A stretch of DNA of 64,000 bases from Cytidiella melzeri (Eukaryota; Basidiomycota; Agaricomycetes; Polyporales; Irpicaceae). Below the pieces are notes generated by a model. It was not told the origin of the DNA. It saw only the letters and a program-made list of their open reading frames with translations, and did no database searches. The stretch is taken from positions 1-64,000 of the forward strand of contig JABYQR010000079.1 in assembly GCA_022592445.1 (NCBI GenBank). The letters are read 5' to 3'. Of the stretch, positions 1 through 10,430 are shown in pieces (position 1 is the first letter of the stretch; the number at the start of each line of letters is the position of its first letter). Position numbers and translations under genes: made by a program.

Positions 1-18
1 GGGTGTCAGACGCCGTAA

Positions 19-62
19 AGACATCATTCCGTCATGGGGGGTCGAAAATAATGATGTCTTGG
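19..62. repeat. Short inverted repeat (hairpin)
   Basis: The arms AGACATCATT and AATGATGTCT flank a loop of about 22 nt. It lies just upstream of the broken ORF at 108. No function can be assigned; it may belong to a decayed mobile element. Confidence 0.45.
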
Positions 63-107
63 TCTTGGCCGTTTCGATCGCCTCCTGAATAAGTCGGCGA
101 GGTAGGA

Positions 108-1063
108 ATGGAACGGCCAGAAGACGGAGACGAGAGCGATGAGCATCAGCGTGACTCCATGGAAGGCGATATGGTGCAGTTTCAAGACTCTACCGGCTTA
201 GACAGCATGCTCCCGAGTAGTAGCGCGCCACTGAAGCCAAGGGGTTTGTCTCTCGACTCAGCTGGGCTCGAGGACTTTGCCTTCATGGCCTCCAATGGTT
301 CTAGTTTTCATCAGCTTGCACGCGCTCGCACGACTTTGCTCAGGCCCGTGCCAGAGTTGGAGCCGCTGTGGGAGTCGAGTCGCCCGATGGATGTAGATCC
401 TTTATCGTCGCCACAGCCAGAATCGTTATTCCTGCCTCTGCACGGGGTTGAATCAGGATTGGGCAAAGACGGTGGCGCGATGGACACTGATGACCCTTTG
501 TTCGATGCCGACTCTCAGGGCTCCGAACTCCCTGACTTGTTCGATGGAACGTCGTGTGGGTTTTCACCTGTGCATGAATTGCCTGAGCTCGAGATGGACG
601 ATATTCAATGCAGCTGGTACCAGATGCCTCGGATGAGATGTTTGAGGTCATGTCCGATGGCACAATATCTCCAGCCTTGCTAGGCCCTCCAGCTCCAAGC
701 GACGGGCTGGGCCTGTTCGTTGACCCGTTTGCTTGATCTCCATCCCCGTCCGAATACGAGCTTCAGATCTTCGAAGGCCAAGTCGACATCGCGTCGTCTG
801 AACTACCGGAGGATGAATATCAGCTGCTTCGGGCGTACTATGATTCGGTACAACAAGCGGAGGCTGCGCGAGAGCGAGAAAATGCGCTCGATCGTCGTGT
901 GAAGGACATTTCGGCGCTGCTGGATCCGTCAAAGGTGGTTTCGGACCCGATGGTGATGTATACTTGGCGACAGGAGTTGCGTACGGCGAGTGAGATGCAA
1001 ACGGAGACGAGGAAGGCGAAAAGCTATGGCTCTGGCGTTCTGACGACGGTGAGAGAAAGGTGA
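108..1063 (+). pseudogene. Broken acidic coiled-coil protein ORF, possibly retroelement gag-like
   Basis: I do not recognise this family. The first ~165 codons encode an acidic, low-complexity protein rich in D, E, S and P with repeated MD(V/T)D patches. Near 605-612 the reading frame shifts by one base. The new frame continues in the same style until an in-frame TGA at 734-736, and then continues in the same frame to a TGA at 1061-1063. The last ~100 codons are charged and predicted coiled coil (runs of AEAARERENALDRRVKD type, then a WRQELRTASEMQTETRK stretch). One frameshift plus one internal stop makes a functional product unlikely. Neighbouring retroelement-like ends and hairpin arrays suggest that it belongs to a decayed transposable element, perhaps its gag-like protein, but a host pseudogene is equally compatible. 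Confidence 0.45.
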
Positions 1064-1271
1064 ATGCAAGGGGAAGCGGTGGCTGATCTGCTTGACGCGG
1101 CTTCAGCGCTCGGATCCGCAGTATGGGATCCAAGTCGGATGAGGAGGCAGCCAGGCAGGGATGGTCTCAGCACCATGATGTGCTGTCGATGTTCAGGTCC
1201 CTCCAGGGTGATGGTGGTGGTGAAGAAGAGAGATGTGGAGGACGCAAAGTTTCGCTGTGTTTGCGATGTGT

Positions 1272-1320
1272 GCTCTGGCGGGTCAGTCACCAACTGACAC
1301 CCCCCCTTGACCCGCAAGTT
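1272..1320 (-). other. Polypurine-tract and LTR-start-like signature
   Basis: Read on the minus strand, the segment runs TTGCGGGTCA, a purine run AAGGGGGGG, then TGTCAGTTGGTGAC and a GACCCGCC motif. This closely resembles the 3' internal end of the copia element at 42,131-42,165, where GCGGGTCAAGGGGGGG precedes an LTR that begins TGTCAAGTGATGACCCGCC. It therefore looks like the polypurine tract and first bases of a related LTR, with the element body extending to higher coordinates. No matching second LTR or polymerase ORF is visible. Confidence 0.4.
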
Positions 1321-1359
1321 GTTGTCCATGGCTTGAGTCTCATCCAGAACGTACTCGTA

Positions 1360-1835
1360 TCAAGCCCATCCGGGGCCACAGGTTCTTCCGGAACCAGCCC
1401 ATCCGGGGCACCAAGACCTATATAGGTCAGCCTCACCAGAGGCTCCAGCCCTAACGGGGCACAATGATCTCACCGAGATCAGCCTCACCGGAGGCTCCAG
1501 CCCTTACGGGGCACAAGACCCATGCGGGGTCAGCCTCACCGGAGGCTCCAGCCCTAACGGGGCACAACGACCTCACCGAGGTCAACCTCCACCGGAGGTT
1601 CCAGCCCTTACGGGGCACGACAACTCATACAGATTCAGCCTCACCGAGGCATATCCAAGACTCAATGCAAGTCTTCCCCACCGGGCGTATGCAGTAACCA
1701 GGCCAAAATGGCCTTCGCGGCAATCTTCAAGTCCGCAGTATCCAGGCCAAAATGGCCTGCCGTTGGTCCAACGTGTGAAAGGTGACTGCCCTAGCGTAAA
1801 ATAGCCTCTAGCGAAACTGGGAAATTGGCCAATCG
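1360..1835. repeat. Array of short heterogeneous hairpins, partly a 53-bp tandem repeat
   Basis: About twenty small inverted repeats follow one another almost without gaps. Examples are GGTTC-TTCCG-GAACC, GACCTATATAGGTC, GCCTC-ACCG-GAGGC, GCCC-TAACG-GGGC, GATCTC-ACC-GAGATC, GACCC-ATGC-GGGGTC, GACCTC-ACC-GAGGTC, AACCTCC-ACC-GGAGGTT and AGGCCAAAATGGCCT (twice, at 1700 and 1744). Between about 1428 and 1620 they form four copies of a ~53-bp unit. In each unit two hairpins are constant and a third differs, but both of its arms change together so that pairing is kept. Loops are short and resemble ACC/ACCG. No ORF spans the array. Confidence 0.7.
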
Positions 1836-2392
1836 TGTTGTAAGTTCTCAATAGCGCGACATGATAAAATGCCTGTGATAGGCTAGCCATGGAGCTGTTG
1901 GCATAAAAAGGCGTTCTGAGCGTCGTTGTCGCCTTCGAGGCTGTGCAAGAATGGGAAGATAACAGAGTTGGGTGCGTGGGTGGTCACGTAGCGAAGATAC
2001 ATGTCGGCGAACTGGGACGGTGAGGCCGTGTTCGTTATTTTGCTGAGCGACGGGAGCAGTGGACATAATCTAGTCGTTGCTACAAGGGTGTGCAGGATGA
2101 CGTGGTTATGTGGAAGTCAACCGTAGAGAGCATTGCAGCACAATGCGGGGTAAGACGGATAGAGATTATTTACTGGAACGCGATGGTCGCCAGATCAGAA
2201 TAGCCTAGAACAAGGTTGTTCAGGAGCCAAGCGGGGGATGGTATGATCCTTCGTGAAGATAGATCGTCGTGAAAGTGGTCGTTGTCATCGTTGTCGTTGT
2301 CCGATCCTTCGTGAAGATAGGTCGTCGTGAGAGTACGCCTTCGCTGCAGTCGGATACGTGGATATTGTTGGTGGTGGTGGTGTTGCATGCTT
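1836..2392. other. Unassigned non-coding stretch
   Basis: No supported gene. It contains a direct duplication of a ~24-bp segment starting GATCCTTCGTGAAGATAG (near 2,247 and 2,304) and simple GTT/GTG-rich sequence around 2,277-2,385. It lies between the two retroelement-end-like signatures and is probably part of the same decayed element. Confidence 0.3.
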
Positions 2393-2430
2393 GTGGGTCA
2401 CTATCTAGCGCGCCCCCCGTGACCCGCAAG
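2393..2430 (-). other. Second polypurine-tract and LTR-start-like signature
   Basis: On the minus strand this repeats the ACTTGCGGGTCA plus G-run arrangement of 1272-1320, with one C interrupting the purine run (CACGGGGGG). Hairpins occur upstream of it on the same strand, as they do at the first signature. The two copies, ~1.1 kb apart, suggest a tandem or partial duplication of a retroelement 3' end. Confidence 0.3.
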
Positions 2431-2483
2431 TAGTCCTCGATAATGCTTCGTCGGAGGTTGAGTTACGGCCAGAATGATGTGTG

Positions 2484-2615
2484 CAGCCCCACCGGAGTCA
2501 GCACGAAGACCCGACCAGGGCCAGCCTCACCGAGGCTTGCACATCTATTTGCGACTCAATCCGAGTCTGCCCCACCAGGGCAAGTACAGTTTTGGCCAAT
2601 GTAACCTCCTGGTTC
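2484..2615. repeat. Second cluster of short hairpins
   Basis: Shows the same style of inverted repeats as 1360-1835: AGCCTC-ACC-GAGGCT, GACTC-AATCC-GAGTC, GCCC-CACCA-GGGC and AACC-TCCT-GGTT in close succession. It sits next to the second polypurine-like signature. Confidence 0.5.
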
Positions 2616-3616
2616 CACAGTAGTACCCAGGACATTTCTAGAATGTACAGTAGTCAGGGTACATTGTATTCCAATTTGACTGGGTACTTAGCTCTGTGAC
2701 ACATCCTGAAAACCCTTGTACCAGTCTGACATCTCTCCCGTCACCCCTGTATCCGTTGTGCATGTCCATCTCCGCTTGTCCCAAATTATCCCCCCTGGTA
2801 TTCATCTTTCTCCTCGCCATCTTCTTCTTAACAAAGTGGAATCGTAGAGGGCTGGCGAGGGGGGTGTTGTGCAATTGAGTGCACATTGGCAGTCGACAGC
2901 GCGAATTGGTAGTCGGCATTTGGGCTTTGTGGCGCGGGAAAGCGCATTGCGCTGATGATGCAGTGTCAAACATACTGTCACAGAACCGTGTCCGTTGGTG
3001 TCCGTTGAGAAGATGTCGAGATTGTGGCGAAAGGATATAGAAAGTACAGAGATAGGGGCTTGGTCGAAATCGAATTCGTTCGTGCAATGGTAGAGTTGAG
3101 AGATCAAGATCTTGTAGATCTTAGGATAGTTGTAGAGATCAAAGGATTATCGCGGCAGAGAGCGCGGGGCTCATAACCTGTCAAAGACGAGGTTCGGATG
3201 GGAGCGCGAGATGATGGTGTGAGGGTACAATTCGATACTGAATACAGTGGTTGCGCTGAATATAAGTACTGGGTCCCTCGATCGTCGAGGACCCCTTTCC
3301 GTCTTCCAACTCCTTCCCGACTCTATTGCCCAATCCGGTCACCCGACCGGGTCACATCCTTGACAGGCGGGAACAAACGGATACAAACAAAAATAAGGCG
3401 GAAAACCTAAAATAACAACATACTGTGAGCTCGCTCTCGTTGGGGGTGCGAAGACTTTTGGGGAGTACACAACAGCAGGAGAATTGCTCATTTGTGCTGA
3501 ACGCCACAAAGACCAACATTACCTGATATATCGTCAAACGCGCAATCGATCAAAATATTCCTTCTGGGAAAATTACAAACGGTACAAGACATCACTACTT
3601 GACAACACGACCGAGA
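2616..3616. other. Gene-free region downstream of RPN1, with two more ACC-loop hairpins
   Basis: No coding region can be supported. At 3,269-3,292 there is a near-perfect palindrome (GGGTCC..CTCGA / TCGAG-GACCC) and at about 3,335-3,350 a hairpin CCGGTC-ACCC-GACCGG, echoing the ACC-type loops of the upstream arrays. The rest is unremarkable; the 3' end of RPN1 begins at 3,617. Confidence 0.4.
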
Positions 3617-6600
3617 CTATATGTCCATCTTATCTTCGCTTTCCCACCCTGGATTCTTCTGTAGAATCACAAAGTTCTCGAGGACGTTTGAGAACGGAAT
3701 GAATTCCTCTGTTGCCAGTTCCGCTCGTTCTGTCTGTCCGAGCCGTACAGGTGTGGTGTGCGTTTGGAACCCAGATATTGTTCGTGGCTTTCCGGCCTGT
3801 CCAACAACGTCCACAGCCTACATGCACAAAACGATAAGCCACCGCACAGCGCAGATATCCGCTGAATGATCACCTGTCCCACACGAACGGTTACAGGGAA
3901 GCTTTCGAGCTCCTCGTTTAACGTCATCAACAGTCTAGGGTACATCGCAGTGGCAAGGAAGTATAGCATCCAGTGATACTTTTCCAGGATGACTAGCGTA
4001 CAAAGTCAGCAGGTTGACATAATCCGATAAAGAGAAAATACCCACAGCTCTTGGCGTCAGTGAATGCAAGCAAAGTAGACAGGATGCCGGCAACGGCCGT
4101 TCTGCTCATGATTTGTCGGTCATGGAAGAAAGGATTAATAGTGATCGTTCCCTTGCCCATGTTCACCAGTCCCTGAGCTATTCGGACGATGAACAAGCAG
4201 TCAGGCTCCTTGTAGTAATAGCCCGCCAGTTGTCGAAGCATCTGGCCTAGACGCGCGTTGTTAGTGCCTGCACCAACGAGTCCCATGGCAAAGATCGCGT
4301 TTAGAGCAACTTGCAAATCGTTGTCGTGGCTGTATTTGGATAGCGTATCGAGGATAGGAAGTTGAGGATTTGAGGCGCTAAGCAGACCGAGAGCAAGAGG
4401 AACGGCTTTTCGGATAACTGACTCGCCGTATTGCATCTGAAGAAAAGCTTAGGTGGGTAGCACAGAAACCGCAGCGATAGAGTACATACCAGATGGTTGA
4501 ACTGCCGTATCGCCATTTCTGACCCGATATCCTCACCCATTGCTACCAAAGCGATACCGATGACAGCCAGAGCCTGGAAAGTATCGTCCTTCAGAGCATT
4601 CTCCGGAGCCTCTTCACCATCCTTCTTATCATCTTTCTCGTCCTTCTCTTTTGGTGGCACAATGTGTTCGTCGCATAGGTGGAGGAGCTTCTGAACCTTC
4701 AAGACATCACCAGTACCGGCATATGCACACATGTCCACGAGGACCTGTGCTTGGTTTGAGACAGCTTCATGCTCAATAGCCTGGAGAGCGACCATGATAG
4801 CGTCAGTTGCCTCCTGAAGACCTACGCGTTTACATCAGCGCCGTAAATATATAACTGTAACCAGTGTGATATAGCTCACCTACGTATAGTAGCGCCAAAC
4901 CAAGCGACATGTACCTCGTCCACTTCTCATCCAGCTGTTTCGAATCGCGCTCCATGAGAGTCTGCAGGATTGTACCGGTGATCTCGCCATTTCCGCTGCC
5001 TACATAGATGAAACCTAGAGCCAGCGCTGCGAGAGACGCCACTTCCATCGACACTTCATCATCCACTACTTGCGGTAAGAGCAGCGCCTGCAGATCCTCG
5101 CGTGCAGACCCAGCGTAAGCGAGACCAAGGCCAGTGATCGCGCTGATTTTCAACGACACTGACTTGTTTTCTACATAGTCTCCGAGAAGTGCCATTGCCG
5201 CGTCGGCTTCTGTGCGAACACCAGTGTTCAGGATACCTGTCGCAAGGAGAGCACCAGCCTACAGGACTTCTCATCAGCAAGCCAAGTTTTTTCACTGCTG
5301 AATGCGAGCTTACTTACCTTGATATGCTCTTCGGCTGAATAGGTATATTTATCGACATGACTGAGACCGATGTCGGTATCCCAGAGCAAACTCAAGCCAA
5401 GACTAGCAGCGGCGCTCATCATACCGTGATCCTTGTTCTTGTATATCCAGCTATTGCCCTCCTCGGCCTCGACCATGAGCTTGTCGTTGCCGAAGCCAGC
5501 GTTTACAAAAGCGTTCACGAAAGTACCGGCCAGATTACCACGCGCCGAATCGACGTTGGCTGTCGTTGTTCCTGCATCGACGCGTAAGTCACCCATTAGG
5601 ACAACATGTGCAATTTCTGTGCGTACTTGTGTTCTCAAGATGCGATTTGTAGACATCTTCCAAGCTCTTCGCCTCTGAAACGCCGAGCTCCTTGCCAAAA
5701 GCGCGGAAATGGGTGCTCAGTTTCGTGTTACTCAGGCACTCTACCAAATCCTCCGGCGGATCCTCTTCTGAATCCTCGGGGAAGACCCACTCTTTCGGTA
5801 CTTGAGCTCGTGCGAGGATAAATGCAAGCTGCCTCTTCATCAGCGCGTTGCCAGGCGCGTGGAAATCTTGGTGAATAAGTTTCTGATCATTGAGACGAAT
5901 AGCAATTGCGATTGCCTCGGGATACTTTTGGTGCTTGAGATAGATCGTGTGCGTCGTTCGAAGGAAGGAGATATCGTCTGGTGGTGGTAGGAGAGAGACG
6001 CAGCTGTAAGATAAGTCAGTCATGAAGATGGCACAAAGCGTATACTGCCACTGACGCAATCATATATTGGCAAACCCTGCCAAAAGTATTGTCGTCCACA
6101 AGATCCACTATCCGATCAACAATTTCCAGCTCTTCCAACAGGTCAACCGCGTCGGGTTCGGCATTGTGCTGCAACAAAAAGGACGCGCACTCAAGTGACA
6201 GTTCGCGTAGATCGTCAAGCGTGCCGACAGGTTCCAGCTTCTCCTTAGGCTTCTCTTCAACCTCGGCGGGCTTTTGCGTCTCCTTCTCCTTCTCATCTTC
6301 CTCTGGCTTCCCTAGCTCCTCCTCCTCTTCTCCAAGCTCCCGTACGCGATATTCCTCACCGAGTTCTGCGGCAAGATGACGCACGTATTCATGTCCCCAA
6401 AGCCCAGGTGCCGAGAGGTGTTTTGACGACGAAAGCTGCGCGGAGAGTAGACGGAATCGCAGAGTACCTCTAGGCTGAGTGTCTGAGTACGTCATAGCGA
6501 GAACGGAGAGGATATCTGCAAATAGACTCTGTAATTGCCAAAATTGAGCTTACTCCTCTCAGAATGCCTCATCGACGTACCTTGTCTTCGGAAGCAGGCC

Positions 6601-7035
6601 ATGTCTCGTATAGCTTCTGAAGTTCTGGGTAATGTGGATGTAAGAATTTCAAAGGTTTGGGTACTGATGTCATGGAAGATGTTGAAGTGCGGATCAAGTT
6701 GCGAAGGGTTTCAAGAGCGAGCCGATACAGCTCTGTATTAGATTCCTAAGAGACCACTTGTTAGCGAACGACGTGACAAACATCAGCATGTACACAGACC
6801 TTGAGTCGCTCAATCAACATTTCAAGCTCGTTCTTCAATTGTTGGTCATCCTCTGACTGATACGAGTGAGTGCAGGCGACGATGATACGAACATATCTCG
6901 ACTTACAAGATCTTCCCCCTCCTTCGCCTCGCCGTTGACCTTGAGCTTCTGCTCAACGTCCTTCTTTCCTTCCGCCTCCTCCTTCTTCAATGGGTCCTCC
7001 GATGGAACTGGTATTGGTAAAGATGTCTCTGGCAT
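3617..7035 (-). CDS. RPN1: 26S proteasome regulatory subunit RPN1 (PSMD2)
   Basis: RPN1 is the large base subunit of the 19S regulatory particle. It binds ubiquitin, ubiquitin-like shuttle factors and the deubiquitinase Ubp6. The gene runs on the minus strand in about ten exons with ~50-nt introns, and I estimate a product of roughly 960-980 residues, close to the family size. The N-terminal ~50 residues are Lys/Glu-rich. An alpha-helical N-terminal domain follows, interrupted by an acidic linker (6,240-6,350). The proteasome/cyclosome repeat toroid is clear at 4,990-5,190 ([30 protein letters not shown]) and again at 4,260-4,440 ([18 protein letters not shown]). The C-terminal domain ends with the family-typical segment [16 protein letters not shown] and [11 protein letters not shown]. 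The start codon at 7,033-7,035 is the first ATG of the Lys/Glu-rich exon. No disabling change is seen. It is transcribed divergently from the gene at 7,358. Confidence 0.95.
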
Positions 7036-7357
7036 GGCGATATTGAAGAACAGACCAAGAGGATTATTTCTACTGATGCAGGTACGCGCAAGCCTAAGAC
7101 GCGTACGCGTAACTTATGTAAGCAGATCAGGTGAATCAGACGCCGCACGTGGAACATCCTTACGCGTCGTGACTCGTGACTCGCGACGCGTTCTCGGGAA
7201 TCCTAACCGCGATAAAATCACCCTCTGTGTCCTACACTCACATAAACGGTGGCAACGAGCTGACGAGCCGACGAGCTTAGCGAGCCAGCTAAGAATTGAC
7301 CACACCTGAACCCCGCTTACACCATCGCTGCTAATACTCCTATACCGTTAAATCAGC
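7036..7357. promoter_or_regulatory. Bidirectional promoter with four ACGCGT boxes
   Basis: This 322-bp interval separates the start codons of RPN1 (minus) and the unknown gene (plus). It contains ACGCGT at 7,099-7,104, 7,105-7,110 (back to back), 7,162-7,167 and 7,186-7,191. In fungi ACGCGT is the MCB element bound by the MBF (Mbp1-Swi6) G1/S regulator. Four copies within 93 bp is well above chance expectation, so cell-cycle control of one or both genes is a reasonable inference, not shown directly. Confidence 0.5.
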
Positions 7358-8563
7358 ATGTCTGTGAATAGCCCCAGTGCTCGAGCTCTCAGCAAACGCG
7401 TGCTCTCTGAGGGTATCAGTGCTGAAGAGGAGGATGGGCACCAGGCGATATGTGGTAAGCACCACGAGCTGTTCTCTGTCTTCAACATCACGCTCTTTCT
7501 TTGCAGAACACGTTCAGAATACAATACTGCCACAGTATTTCGACGACGACGCGTCTGTACCTCCCCTCCATGTTATTTCCTACGCCATTCGGACCATTAT
7601 CAAGCCTACTGTTTTGGTCGCTGAAATCCCTAGACTATTGGTCCACCTCGGGCATGTCGAACATGCCAGAGCAAAGTTTATGAACTGCCTGCAAGAGGTA
7701 AAGAGGTTGGACAGGGAAATACGCGCAAGAAATGGTGATGGCGTAAGCCAAGGCCCATCTGGAGGGGGAGAGGTGGTCGAGTCTGTCTCTTTGACGAACG
7801 CTGAGCGCAACTATATCAAGGGCGTTTTCAGGCAACAAAGAACGATGCGATCAGCGTATCGGCGGGTTATCTCAGAGTTCTCTCTTCTGGTACGCCCCAC
7901 CGGCTCCTTTTGGATTCTCCTGCGCTGACAGTGTATACAGCATGCTTGGGATACATGGTGCTCTCCCAATCACGAGCGACTAGATTCTCTGTTGAAGATT
8001 TATTTCCCTTGCCATGGACTATGGGGAGATGAAGCAGCAGAGATCGAAAGCCAGTATTTGTTTCACGAAGGTCTAGACGACGACGAACGAGATGCGCTCC
8101 TACAGACAGCACAATGCCAACTGCGCCTGTTACAGCAGTATGTGAAGGACAAGAAGAAGAAGTGAGTACTTTGTCGCAGCTTCTCACATGTGACAGTTAT
8201 TCATCCAGCTGCATTCGACTAGACGTTCGCCTTTACCGGCCTCGACCGATTTTCGAACCAGATACGCACTCCAGGTTGACATCGGCCAACTCGTGGGGAC
8301 TACGATGTGGTACTTGAATGAACTGGAGGATTCGGTTGACCAAGTCGAGTCGATTTTGGCCTTCTCAGGGTCCACAACCCAGTCCCCAGTTCGACCGTGA
8401 GATGGCGTTCATCCCGCGCCAACCAGGCTTCTCTTACCATGAGGCGACGGAGAAAGACGGCGAGGTACTATACCTCCTATTGAAGGCCGACGTGTTACTT
8501 TATTCAGTGCAGGGCTTTGATGCCTCTAACCAACCAGGCTGCCTGGCGTTGTCGCTCAAATAG
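7358..8563 (+). CDS. Conserved-looking protein of unknown function
   Basis: I do not recognise a family. The start is ATG 7,358. Inferred introns: donor after ATATGTG near 7,454 with acceptor TTTGCAG at about 7,506; donor GTACGC near 7,890 with acceptor TATACAG near 7,940; and a donor GTGAGT near 8,162 with acceptor CTAG near 8,226, which keeps the frame. The product is mainly alpha-helical, with a segment rich in long hydrophobic helices (PLHVISYAIRTIIKPT, IPRLLVHLGHVEHARAKF), a charged central helix and a HAWDTWCSPNHERLDSLL stretch. The 3' end is uncertain. Reading through gives a stop at 8,398-8,400, while removing a 46-nt GTCGAG..CCCCAG segment joins a second well-formed coding stretch that ends at 8,563. 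No signal peptide or membrane segment is obvious. It shares its promoter with RPN1. Confidence 0.6.
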
Positions 8564-8663
8564 GTCTCGAGGGTGTAAGTTCAGCTGATGTGGATTGTGA
8601 CTTGTGCACGACATGTAATTAGATCTTTTTTCCTTCTTGCTATGAATGTCTGTTTGCAATGTA

Positions 8664-9162
8664 CAGTAGCGGCAAAAGGTGTTGCGACACTACGAGCGCC
8701 CAAGACTTGTCTCGTTGTGCGAGCTCATTTCCGCACGGTTTTATCTGTTTCCAATTTTCACACACTATTTACTATGTATAAATTATGTTCTTGGTAGAAA
8801 TGGCTTAAGCTTGCATGATCCACGCGAAAGCTGCATTTAGTGCCTGTGTGTTGTACTACTATTGTGCATCATTTTGACTATTCTGTGTACAACTTCATCA
8901 AGAGGAATCCAGCATGATTGGTATCCAATATAGGACCCCTTTGCCTGCAGAGGATTTGCATCACAGGTGGGGAGAGACTATTATAATCCCTTGATATACC
9001 CATCATCCAGATCAGCCCACTCCTCTGCAATGCCTCCTACAGCTCCTCCTTATTTGATGGTTGAGGCTTGCGAGCCCATAATTTGCAGTTTAGATGGTCC
9101 CAGACATTCTCCAGAACATTCATATCTGGTGAATTTGTAGACCAGGGCAATATGGTGATCTT
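8664..9162 (-). mobile_element. 3' fragment of a Tc1/mariner transposon
   Basis: Read on the minus strand from 9,162, the sequence encodes the C-terminal part of a Tc1/mariner DDE transposase: LPWSTNSPDMNVLENVWDHL matches the family pattern LPWPxxSPDLNPIENVWDxL that carries the last catalytic acidic residue, followed by WARKPQPSNKEEL and an EALQ helix. A TAG interrupts EEL-EAL. The distal end at 8,662-8,664 is TA followed by CAGTAGCGGCAAAAG, which fits the TA target plus a terminal repeat of this superfamily. The 5' two thirds are missing because the fragment abuts the solo LTR at 9,163. Confidence 0.75.
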
Positions 9163-9843
9163 TGTCACAGATTTTCAATGTTTCTACAAGACTTGCCTTA
9201 CCAGGCAACGGTATTATTGGGAATATTTAGGCGCTTATCAGGCGCTTATCCAGCGCTTATCCGGCGTCTATTTAGGCACTTATCCAACACTTATCTGGTG
9301 CTTATCAGGCGCTTATTCTCAGTGCCTATCAATTGATGCGCTGATGCGCCCTCTGTCTCTGATGCGCTGATGCGCTCCTTTCCTTATCTGTGTATCACAT
9401 GATAGAACTCTCTGGAACATTGTGGAACATTGTGAAACTGTGATGTTATAGTATAGAACATTCCATTAGATGATGTCATAGTTCTTAGAACCTTCTGGAA
9501 AAGTCTAGCCTTGGAGCTGGGTCATGGGGTCAGGTCATGAGGACAATTGCTATTGGTTGATTATTGAAGTGGCACCACTAGGGCATAGGGCATGCTTAGT
9601 AAGGTAGATTACTTCGCTTACTCATGTAGGTATTAGGGGTCTCAGGGTAGTACCTGGGGTCCTCCCCTTCATGTATATATAGAGGCACTCCTGAGGGCAT
9701 ATCCCCTCAGTCTTATCCACTCTGTTGATAAAGGACTACATTGTACTCTCCAGTACTTCGCTCACCACATCTCTTACCCTCTATATCTCTATCTCCCCCT
9801 CAAGTTAACCACTTATCTGGTGAGTGTAACCTTTACTGCTACA
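9163..9843 (+). mobile_element. Solo LTR, family LTR1, copy 1
   Basis: 681 bp that begin TGTCACAG and end CTGCTACA, near-identical to the copy at 46,553-47,273. The 5' part is a minisatellite of ~10-bp GCGCTTATC-type units. A TATA-like TATATATAG near 9,674 precedes a probable transcription start. No internal retroelement coding region adjoins it. The flanks ATCTT and ATACT do not form a clean 5-bp duplication, so this copy may have recombined. Its 3' flank is an LTR2-family fragment. Confidence 0.8.
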
Positions 9844-10430
9844 ATACTAAGTTACATGCAGTAACTCACCTAGCAGTGCAAATGACAGAGAGGTCAAGAT
9901 GCAGAGCTAGGGAGGGTAAGGTTTACTATGTATACTGTGGCTGGGTGGTCTGTGCGCAAGTTCCCACACTAGGGACTGGAGTAACTGTGGGGCTGGAGTA
10001 GCAATAGAACAATAAGGGACCAGGGTACATAGAACAATAGAGCTAGAACAATAGAACAATAGAACAATAGAATAGGAATAATAGAACAATAGAAACTGGG
10101 GGAATCCCTGGGGAATCCCTAACAATAGACAAAAGACAATAGACAAAAGACAATAGGACAATATGAACTGGGGAATCCCTGGGGAATCCCTAACAATGGA
10201 AGTGGAACAATAGAACAATAGCCTAGGTTGATCTGGAACTGCTCCAGATTGAGTCTAGGGTTTGGGTCTGGACTATTGATAAATAACGCAGGATGTCACG
10301 TGACCCGGGTTAGGGCTAGGTCTGGTAACACTCCTAGGCGGAAAATAAGCGCTTTAGATAGGCGCCCAAGGCTGTAAACTTGTGACATTGTTGGAAAAAC
10401 CCGGTCTCTGTTGGACTATCCATGTCAGCA
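9844..10430 (+). repeat. LTR2-family fragment
   Basis: Matches the inner and 3' portion of the solo LTR at 44,434-45,673 (from about 44,847 to 45,390). It starts with ATACTAAGTTACATGCAG and includes AACAATAG-rich simple repeats, a duplicated GGGGAATCCC segment and the shared block ending GGACTATCCATGTCA. It is truncated at its 5' side by LTR1 copy 1. Confidence 0.7.

Noticed and set aside
1360..1835. Resemblance of the regular repeats to a CRISPR array
   Set aside because: There are no unique spacers of constant size, the repeats are themselves hairpins that differ from unit to unit, and all context is eukaryotic.
7247..7255. GGTGGCAAC in the RPN1 promoter as an Rpn4/PACE site
   Set aside because: It differs by one base from GGTGGCAAA, is a single copy, and Rpn4 orthologues are not established in basidiomycetes. 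Too weak to list as a site.
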